Below, piece after piece: positions 1-4,759 of a stretch of DNA of 9,733 nt. Both the position numbers and the translations under genes were made by a program. Within the stretch, counting starts at the first letter, position 1, and every line of letters starts with the position of its first letter. A model generated the notes under the pieces. It was not told where the DNA came from and did no database searches. It worked only from the letters and a program-made list of their open reading frames with translations. Origin of the DNA: Oscillospiraceae bacterium (GTDB lineage: Bacteria; Bacillota_A; Clostridia; Oscillospirales; WRJC01); NCBI GenBank assembly GCA_009785015.1, contig WQXD01000124.1, positions 1 to 9,733 of the forward strand. The letters are read 5' to 3'.

Positions 1-1
1 T

Positions 2-709
2 GATATTTATATGCGGGTAGGCGTGGGTAATTTTGATATGCGATTTGAACGCGAGCTTATAAATAAAAATAAAGACGATAGGATAGAATTTACCTTAACA
101 ATACCTGATTCCGAAAAAGACAAGTATAATTATGACAAAGTAAAATATTCTGTCGTGGTAAAATCGATATATGAAGTGGTGATACCGGAACTGAATGACG
201 AATTTGTAAAAGAGCAGTATGGGGCTGTCGGATTAAAAAATTTAGGTGATTATTATGAATATATGAGAAAGAATTATAAGGCAGAAAGATTATTGCAAAT
301 AAAAATGAATACGCTTAACGAAATATACAATACAATAATAGATAATTCTATGCTTTATGTAAATAAAAATTTGATGGATATTGAAAACAGCAATCAATTC
401 AAATTTGACAAGCAATTTGCGCAGTCGTTAAACATGACTGTTGACGAATATATAACTGAAATATTGGATATTACATCAGATGAATATTATAATAAAATCG
501 AAGACGATTACTATAAAACATTGCAAATGCAATTAATTGTTAATACGATTGCAAAGAAAGAAAAAATATTAATTACAGATCAAGAGATTGAAGAAATGTT
601 AAAATATTTGTACGGCGAAGACGAAATAACTTATACGGTAAAAAGAAATGAAGTAATATATCTCACAAAAAAGCAAAAAGTAGATGACTATTTATTGGCT
701 ATATCATAA
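2..709 (+). CDS. Trigger-factor/FKBP-like folding protein, 5' end missing
   Basis: The reading frame is open to the left edge (…D-I-Y-M-R-V-G-V-G…), so the first ATG at 11 is probably an internal methionine and the true start lies outside the window. The first ~65 residues resemble the second half of the FKBP-type prolyl isomerase domain of trigger factor: VGNFDMRFERELI matches the usual 'G.f.pGFE..LiG' segment. KYSVVVKSIYEVVIPELNDEF matches the conserved link from the FKBP domain to the chaperone domain. The remaining ~165 residues are helical, charged and Lys/Asp/Tyr-rich, as in the trigger factor C-terminal substrate-binding arms. The inferred role is folding or prolyl isomerisation of nascent or exported proteins. 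With the N-terminus unseen it cannot be decided whether this is the ribosome-bound Tig or a secreted trigger-factor-like lipoprotein, which clostridia also carry. The gene is strongly AT-rich. No functional link to the downstream toxin-antitoxin locus is evident. Confidence 0.7.
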   Translation, partial: DIYMRVGVGNFDMRFERELINKNKDDRIEFTLTIPDSEKDKYNYDKVKYSVVVKSIYEVVIPELNDEFVKEQYGAVGLKNLGDYYEYMRKNYKAERLLQIKMNTLNEIYNTIIDNSMLYVNKNLMDIENSNQFKFDKQFAQSLNMTVDEYITEILDITSDEYYNKIEDDYYKTLQMQLIVNTIAKKEKILITDQEIEEMLKYLYGEDEITYTVKRNEVIYLTKKQKVDDYLLAIS

Positions 710-725
710 TTCAAATGCTATTACC

Positions 726-744
726 GAATTAGTTGAGCTGATTC
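726..744 (+). terminator. Weak hairpin after the trigger-factor-like gene
   Basis: GAATTAG (726-732) and CTGATTC (738-744) pair over 7 bp with one G·U and a 5-nt loop. An AT-rich stretch (AAATTGTTTAAAATATTTTT) follows. It lies 17 bp past the stop codon at 709 and could be a weak terminator, but the stem is AT-rich and the tail is not a clean T-run. The rest of 745-772 is plain AT-rich spacer. Confidence 0.25.
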
Positions 745-772
745 AAATTGTTTAAAATATTTTTAAAAACCA

Positions 773-801
773 TTGACAAAAAATTTATATTGTGATATAA
801 T
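773..801 (+). promoter_or_regulatory. Consensus sigma-A promoter of the antitoxin RNA
   Basis: The -35 box TTGACA (773-778) and -10 box TATAAT (796-801) both match consensus at six of six positions, with the ideal 17-bp spacer. Transcription should start near 807-810, about 20-25 nt before the first 39-bp repeat. A very strong promoter is what type III systems need, since the antitoxin RNA must be made in excess of toxin. Confidence 0.9.
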
Positions 802-830
802 GTATTCATGCTAGCGGTTTGTCTGTCAGC

Positions 831-956
831 GAAAATAGCGGCGAACCTCCGCCAAAGTAAGCGAGGAACGAAAATAGCGGCGAACCTCCGCCAAAGTAAG
901 CGAGGAACGAAAATAGCGGCGAACCTCCGCCAAAGTAAGCGAGGAACGAAAATAGC
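831..956 (+). repeat. Three identical 39-bp tandem repeats plus 9-bp partial copy
   Basis: The copies lie at 831-869, 870-908 and 909-947 with no base difference. GAAAATAGC at 948-956 begins a fourth copy that runs straight into the terminator hairpin. Unit length and copy number fall in the range reported for type III antitoxins (roughly 34-50 nt, two to six copies). There are no spacers of varying sequence, so this is not a CRISPR array. Perfect identity implies recent expansion or homogenisation. Confidence 0.95.
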
Positions 957-984
957 AATGAGAGTCTGTCGAAGACTCTCATTG
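956..984 (+). terminator. Attenuating hairpin between antitoxin repeats and toxin gene
   Basis: The arms 956-967 (CAATGAGAGTCT) and 973-984 (AGACTCTCATTG) are a perfect 12-bp inverted repeat with a 5-nt loop (GTCGA). The downstream tail is only TAATTT, so termination is probably partial. That fits type III loci, where a leaky terminator after the antitoxin limits read-through into the toxin gene and sets the RNA-to-toxin ratio. The stem ends 22 nt before the toxin ATG. Confidence 0.75.
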
Positions 985-993
985 TAATTTGGC

Positions 994-1001
994 AGGAAAG
1001 G
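994..1001 (+). promoter_or_regulatory. Ribosome binding site that fixes the toxin start
   Basis: AGGAAAGG ends 5 nt before the ATG at 1007 (AGGA itself 9 nt before). The in-frame TTG at 989 lies upstream of this site, next to the hairpin, and has no ribosome binding site of its own. The ATG at 1007 is therefore preferred. The site is free for translation only on read-through transcripts. Confidence 0.7.
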
Positions 1002-1006
1002 TCTTA

Positions 1007-1513
1007 ATGGAATTATATAACGTCAGCGATTTTTATATAGATTATCTAAGGAATTTTGAGCCTGAAGTGTTGTTTAACAAACATGAAAAGCGTCCGTATG
1101 TCGGTGTAGTTTATGTAATAAATTCTATAAATTATTATGTGCCGCTTGCATCGCCCAAAACAAAATACAACAATATGAAAAACTCCAAAGATTTTCATAA
1201 AATCGATGGGGGAAAATATGGGGCAATTAATTTCAACAAAATGATTCCTGTTGGGGATGAAGAATTAATTAAGGTTGATATAAATAACGAACCGAATTAC
1301 GCCTATAAAAATCTATTAACAAATCAATTCAGAGAATTAATTAACTTGAAAAATATCATATATAGAAAATCACAAGGTGTCTATGATTTATTTACGACCA
1401 AAGAAAAATTAACCCCAAGCGATATTAAAATCAAAAAAAGATGCTGTGATTTTATATTGCTTGAACAAAAAATGAATGAATACATATTGAAAAAACAAGA
1501 AACACAAAATTAA
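1007..1513 (+). CDS. toxN: ToxN/AbiQ-family type III endoribonuclease toxin
   Basis: This 168-residue protein matches the length and conserved landmarks of the ToxN/AbiQ toxins (about 165-185 residues). From the ATG at 1007 these are a start of the form 'LYNVSDFYIDYLR', YVGVVYVI (31-38), the core PLASPK (46-51), INFNKMIPV in the middle, PNYAYKNLL, and the C-terminal CDFILLEQKMNEY. In characterised members the serine and lysine of the 'P-L-[TAS]-S-P-K' core (here Ser49 and Lys51) are active-site residues; Ala48 stands where Pectobacterium ToxN has Thr. Family proteins are metal-independent RNases that cut cellular and phage mRNA at A-rich sites and stop growth, often causing abortive phage infection. 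The tandem-repeat RNA immediately upstream is the cognate antitoxin, and expression depends on read-through of the 956-984 hairpin. Whether it falls in the ToxIN, CptIN or TenpIN subfamily cannot be settled by eye. Confidence 0.92.
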   Translation: MELYNVSDFYIDYLRNFEPEVLFNKHEKRPYVGVVYVINSINYYVPLASPKTKYNNMKNSKDFHKIDGGKYGAINFNKMIPVGDEELIKVDINNEPNYAYKNLLTNQFRELINLKNIIYRKSQGVYDLFTTKEKLTPSDIKIKKRCCDFILLEQKMNEYILKKQETQN

Positions 1514-1564
1514 TTTCCATACGGTCGTTTTGTTTGGTGCCATAGCCTTATATTTTTTCCGTTC

Positions 1565-1598
1565 GGGCTTGCCTATTGGCAAGTCTTTTCTTTATTTT
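1565..1598 (+). terminator. Intrinsic terminator of the toxIN locus
   Basis: CTTGCC (1568-1573), loop TATT, and GGCAAG (1578-1583) form a 6-bp GC-rich stem. It extends outward by three more pairs (G·U, G-C, G·U). The T-rich tail TCTTTTCTTTATTTT (1584-1598) follows. It lies about 50 bp after the toxin stop codon and separates this locus from the next operon. Confidence 0.8.
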
Positions 1599-1601
1599 GA
1601 C

Positions 1602-1623
1602 TTTGCAAAGCGCAGTTTGCAAA
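1602..1623 (+). repeat. Paired TTTGCAAA palindromes just upstream of the TerB-operon promoter
   Basis: TTTGCAAA occurs at 1602-1609 and 1616-1623, separated by GCGCAG. Each 8-mer is self-palindromic and the two can also pair with each other (8-bp stem, 6-nt loop). The second copy ends 6 bp before the -35 box at 1630. The placement suits a regulator binding site, but no partner protein is known from the window. Chance occurrence in AT-rich DNA or a leftover terminator stem are alternatives. Confidence 0.4.
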
Positions 1624-1629
1624 AAAAGC

Positions 1630-1658
1630 TTGACAATTTCCGTTTTATTTGGTAGAAT
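1630..1658 (+). promoter_or_regulatory. Sigma-A promoter of the TerB/ATPase/helicase operon
   Basis: The -35 TTGACA (1630-1635) is consensus and the -10 TAGAAT (1653-1658) matches at five of six positions, with a 17-bp spacer. The start site should be near 1665, giving a ~30-nt leader. GGAG (1682-1685) precedes the ATG at 1694 by 8 nt. No other convincing promoter is seen before the downstream genes, so one transcript probably covers 1694-9270. Confidence 0.8.
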
Positions 1659-1693
1659 AGTAATAATAATGAAGAAATGTTGGAGCGGGAGTT

Positions 1694-3394
1694 ATGGACG
1701 GCGAATTGTATACGATAACTTTTGACGAACAGGAAGAAAAAAAAGGGGAGAAGATACCTGCACGTGTAACGAATGTGAACGCAGTTCACATGCAGTTCAC
1801 GCCAACCGATGATGTAACGAATGTGAACGCAGTTCACATGCAGTTCACGCCAACCGATGATGCGGCGAATGTGAACGGCGCAGAGCGCGGTTTCCCCGAC
1901 GCGCCGCCCATTCGCATGAAACCCGAGCGGAATACAAAGCTAACCGACGATTGGGAGAAAAGATTGGCCGAGAGGCAAAAAGACGCGCAAAAGGTCAGGT
2001 CGGCAGACGATTTTTACGCCAAATACGGCCCACCTCCCTCGCTGTCCACAAAAGACATACTCAAAAGACAGGGCACCCCGCAGCTTCCCCCCCTGCCGAG
2101 CCAGACCACAAAAAAAAGCTTTTATGAAACGGCTGTGGAATATGCGGGCGAAACCCGCGAAAAAACGGACCATATCCCGTTTTTGTGCTATTGGCCGAGC
2201 TATGAATACATGAGCCGGCCGCAGTTGGACTGGTATTTTTATCTCAGGGAAAAACTGCGCGCGGGGGAATATATAACAACCGATCTGTCCTATCTTTTTG
2301 TCTATATATACGAGCTCCTCAATCAAATCGGCGTGGACGGCCCCGAAGACGGATTCGCGAAAATGGTGGATATATGGAAAAATTACCGCGAAACCTACGA
2401 CAAATTGGACCGCTACCTGATCGACTGGGCGGGGGATTACATCATCTACTACAATTGCGATCCGGAAAAATGCTTTGAACTGCTTGAAAAGGAAAACCTG
2501 TTTCTGCTGATGCCCGCCGATATGCTGATGGATCACTATATGAAAAACGATACGGCGATGCCCCTCGAGCTGATTGCGCGTTTCTGCGATTACAAATTTT
2601 GCGAAAGCGAATTCATAAAAGGCAGAGAGGGCAGCCTCTTTACGGACCATCTGCCGAATCTGTTCGGCGAAATACGCCGGAGCATGAACCAAAAAGAAGA
2701 TGGCGGCTTCAAAACGCGCTTTGTGCCTTACGCGAATATAAAGCACACAAAAATCCCGTTTTTGAGGACGCCTTTCAATAATAAAACAAATACGCGGCTG
2801 CAGGTGTATCCGCAGTATGAGCAGCATAAGCCGCTTCGCGCCTTTGTCACTGCGGTGGTCAAGGAATTTGAAAACGAGCTGCGGACGCTGACAAAACACA
2901 AAGGGCGGCTGCGCTTTGACGCGCTGCCGGCGGAAATCGCGGATATATGCAAAAAAACCGCCGCCGGGGCGGTGAGCGGGGCAAAGCGCGGACAAACCGT
3001 GGAAATCACCATCGACCGCACAAGGCTTCTCGCGCTCATACAGGATTCCGACGAAGTCAGAAGAAAACTCATCGAAGGCAATTACGAATACGGGGAAGAG
3101 CCCCAAGAGCCCGAAGAAAACGCCGGAACAGAGCAACCGGGCCCAAAGCCCGCCGAAAGCGGATTTTTATCGGGCCTTTCGCCCGTACAGCAAAAAATAA
3201 TCGGGTTTTTGTCGGAGAACGGCGACTGCGGCCAAAAGGAAATGGACGGGGCTTTTTTCGGCGTCTTCGTGGGCGTGGAAATCGACCGCATAAACGAAGA
3301 AGCGCTGAATTACGAAGGGATCGGGGACCTTTTGATCGGTTTTGAAAACGACCGGTGGCACATAATGGAAGATTATCTGAGCGAATTTTGTTAA
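1694..3394 (+). CDS. TerB-N / TerB-C domain protein, first gene of the operon
   Basis: This 566-residue protein starts with a ~140-residue low-complexity leader rich in Asp, Pro and Lys, containing two identical 16-residue repeats (25-40 and 41-56) and a decayed third. From about 141 it matches the TerB-N domain: WPSYEYMSRPQLDWYFY (167-183), the Arg-X-Gly turn 'LRAGEY' and TDLSYLFVYIYELLNQIG (196-213), followed by the 'YRETYDKLDRYLIDW' segment. From roughly 430 to the end it resembles TerB-C: PVQQKIIGFLSENG, then EIDRINEEALNYEGIGDLLI and a final acidic tail. Little room is left between them for the metal-binding TerB core found in some relatives, so that core appears absent. TerB-N/TerB-C proteins have been proposed, from conserved gene neighbourhoods, to serve a DNA-processing complex with a P-loop ATPase and a superfamily 2 helicase, which are exactly the genes that follow. 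There is no signal peptide or membrane segment, so it is probably cytoplasmic. Its biochemical activity is not known. Confidence 0.82.
   Translation: MDGELYTITFDEQEEKKGEKIPARVTNVNAVHMQFTPTDDVTNVNAVHMQFTPTDDAANVNGAERGFPDAPPIRMKPERNTKLTDDWEKRLAERQKDAQKVRSADDFYAKYGPPPSLSTKDILKRQGTPQLPPLPSQTTKKSFYETAVEYAGETREKTDHIPFLCYWPSYEYMSRPQLDWYFYLREKLRAGEYITTDLSYLFVYIYELLNQIGVDGPEDGFAKMVDIWKNYRETYDKLDRYLIDWAGDYIIYYNCDPEKCFELLEKENLFLLMPADMLMDHYMKNDTAMPLELIARFCDYKFCESEFIKGREGSLFTDHLPNLFGEIRRSMNQKEDGGFKTRFVPYANIKHTKIPFLRTPFNNKTNTRLQVYPQYEQHKPLRAFVTAVVKEFENELRTLTKHKGRLRFDALPAEIADICKKTAAGAVSGAKRGQTVEITIDRTRLLALIQDSDEVRRKLIEGNYEYGEEPQEPEENAGTEQPGPKPAESGFLSGLSPVQQKIIGFLSENGDCGQKEMDGAFFGVFVGVEIDRINEEALNYEGIGDLLIGFENDRWHIMEDYLSEFC
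1765..1862 (+). repeat. In-frame 48-bp tandem duplication with embedded palindromes
   Basis: Copies 1765-1812 and 1813-1860 are identical, and the match runs 2 bp further. Each encodes VTNVNAVHMQFTPTDD, and a degenerate remnant (AANVNGAERG) follows. Each copy contains ATGTGAACGCAGTTCACAT (1773-1791 and 1821-1839), an inverted repeat with 8-bp arms and a 3-bp centre, then another GTTCAC half-site. A lone ATGTGAAC half-site lies at 1869-1876. The repeat sits 100-200 bp downstream of the predicted transcription start. It may be a minisatellite, a mobile repeat that entered the coding sequence, or a cluster of operators. Confidence 0.9.
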
Positions 3395-3427
3395 AATCAG
3401 GCATATATTTATGAGGGAAATTTTAAA

Positions 3428-4759
3428 ATGGACGAATTGAAAATACCAAAACGCATATCGACTGCGCTCTTAAACTCGATAACTTCGGGCGTCACCCCGA
3501 GGCTGGGCATCGAGCACATCGCGGTGGGCAGAAAAAGAGAAATCGAAACCCTGCTCGGAGACCTCGAAAACGTGGGGCAGGGGGGCTCGGTGTTCCGGTT
3601 TATCGTGGGGCGGTACGGCAGCGGCAAGAGTTTTCTGCTCCAGATCATACGCACCTACGCCATAGAACGCGGATATATCGTGGCGGATGCGGACCTGTCC
3701 CCCGAGCGCAAGCTGACTGGGACAAACGGCGCGGGCCTTGCCACCTACCGGGAGCTGCTGGGCAATATGTCGTCGAAAGTGCGCCCCGACGGCGGGGCGC
3801 TGCCCGCTCTTTTGGACAAATGGATCGACGGCATCCGCATCGGCTTCATCATGGACAATGTCCCCGAAGCCCAGATCCCGGCCAAAATGGAACAGCGCAT
3901 CCTGTTGGACATAGCCTCGGCGGAACAGCTTGTCCACGGTTACGATTTTTCCAGAGCGCTGCAAAGCTATTGGCGGGGCTTCAATCTCGGGGACGACAAC
4001 CTCAAAAACGCCGCGATGAAATGGCTGCGCGGCGAATACACCTCGAAAGCCGAGGCGAATTCGGAGCTCGGAGTGCGCTCCATCGTCACCGACGAAACAT
4101 GGTTCGACTATATGAAGCTCATCGCCTCCTTTGTCTCGATGGCGGGCTACAGGGGGCTTATCATGCTTATCGACGAAGGCGTGAATTTGTACAAAATCTC
4201 AAACACCATATCGCGAAACAACAATTATGAAAAACTCCTAAATATGTTCAACGACGCTATGCAGGGAAAAGTGCGCGGGCTGGGCGCGTATATGTGCGGA
4301 ACGCCTCAGTTTGTCGAGGATATGCGCCGCGGGTTGTTCAGCTACGAGGCGCTCCGGACCCGGCTTGCGGGGAGCCGCTTTTTAAAGGACGGCATGCAGG
4401 ATATGCAGGGGCCCCTGATGTATTTGGAAAAACTGACGCATGAAGAGCTTTTCGTTTTGCTCGGGCGAGTTTTGGCGCTGCACCGCGCGCATTACGGCTA
4501 CAGGGAAACGGTCTCCGAAGACGAGCTTTTGGCCTTTATGCAGATTGTGGCCAACCGGCTCGGCGCGGACGAGCTGCTCACGCCCCGCGAGGTGCTGCGC
4601 GATTTTGTGAGCATATTGAATTACATACATCAAAATCCCGGCCGGAGCTTCGTTTCGATGATTGGGGGCGAGGAACTTTTAAAAAGGACACCCGCTTCGG
4701 CCGAAACCGACGATGCCGAAGACGGCGATGATTCGGAGGCGGTGGAATTTACCTTATGA
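3428..4759 (+). CDS. BrxC/BrxD-family (DUF2791) P-loop ATPase
   Basis: This 443-residue protein has Walker A GRYGSGKS (61-68), Walker B LIMLIDE (244-250, Asp249/Glu250), a sensor-like GLGAYMCGTPQF (284-295) and the family signature RRGLFSYEALRTRLA (300-314), whose arginines may act in trans in an oligomer. The opening 'ALLNSITSGVTPRLGIEHIAVGRKREIETL' is typical of BrxD-like ATPases, and the length fits (about 430-450). It lies 33 bp after the TerB gene, with GAGGG (3413-3417) 10 nt before the ATG, and overlaps the next gene by ATGA. BrxD is the small ATPase of some BREX phage-defence systems; related ATPases also pair with TerB-N proteins outside BREX. No BREX methyltransferase, PglZ phosphatase or BrxL/BrxC is present here, so BREX membership is not supported by the window. 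The inferred role is nucleotide-driven DNA loading or remodelling with the neighbouring helicases. The C-terminal ~20 residues are acidic and disordered. Confidence 0.88.
   Translation: MDELKIPKRISTALLNSITSGVTPRLGIEHIAVGRKREIETLLGDLENVGQGGSVFRFIVGRYGSGKSFLLQIIRTYAIERGYIVADADLSPERKLTGTNGAGLATYRELLGNMSSKVRPDGGALPALLDKWIDGIRIGFIMDNVPEAQIPAKMEQRILLDIASAEQLVHGYDFSRALQSYWRGFNLGDDNLKNAAMKWLRGEYTSKAEANSELGVRSIVTDETWFDYMKLIASFVSMAGYRGLIMLIDEGVNLYKISNTISRNNNYEKLLNMFNDAMQGKVRGLGAYMCGTPQFVEDMRRGLFSYEALRTRLAGSRFLKDGMQDMQGPLMYLEKLTHEELFVLLGRVLALHRAHYGYRETVSEDELLAFMQIVANRLGADELLTPREVLRDFVSILNYIHQNPGRSFVSMIGGEELLKRTPASAETDDAEDGDDSEAVEFTL

Larger units (their letters stand above)
808..984 (+). ncRNA. toxI: ToxI-like antitoxin RNA of a type III toxin-antitoxin system
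   Basis: The predicted transcript runs from the start site of the 773-801 promoter, through three tandem repeats, to the hairpin at 956-984 just ahead of a ToxN/AbiQ-family toxin gene. This promoter / repeats / hairpin / toxin order is the defining layout of type III systems, in which the repeat RNA binds and inhibits the ribonuclease and is itself cut into repeat-length units. In the first copy, GGCG (840-843) pairs with CGCC (850-853). The loop bases CCUC (846-849) pair with GAGG (863-866). This gives an H-type pseudoknot with a 2-nt first loop and a 9-nt A-rich second loop (854-862). A GAAAAU site starts each unit (831, 870, 909) and recurs after the last one (948), so cutting at these sites would release exactly three 39-nt units. 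The fold was found by hand; the exact RNA ends are inferred. Confidence 0.85.

Noticed and set aside
831..956. CRISPR array
   Set aside because: Repeats are directly contiguous with no unique spacers, and no cas genes are nearby.
808..987. Open frame of 59 codons running through the 39-bp repeats, starting with ATG at the predicted transcription start and encoding a 13-residue repeat
   Set aside because: It arises because 39 is a multiple of three. It has no ribosome binding site, would be leaderless and ends inside the terminator region. The repeat plus ToxN context explains the sequence as antitoxin RNA.
989..1006. Upstream TTG start for the toxin at 989
   Set aside because: AGGAAAGG at 994-1001 is correctly placed for the ATG at 1007, and family members begin close to that point.
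1592..1837. Minus-strand small protein spanning the promoter and the 48-bp repeats
   Set aside because: It is built from the reverse complement of the tandem repeat, the promoter and the terminator region, with no ribosome binding site evidence.
1940..3136. Long open frame (398 codons) on the minus strand opposite the TerB gene
   Set aside because: It has no recognisable domains and lies antisense to a well-supported domain protein; long antisense frames are common in GC-richer genes. The same applies to the other minus-strand frames over the ATPase and helicases.
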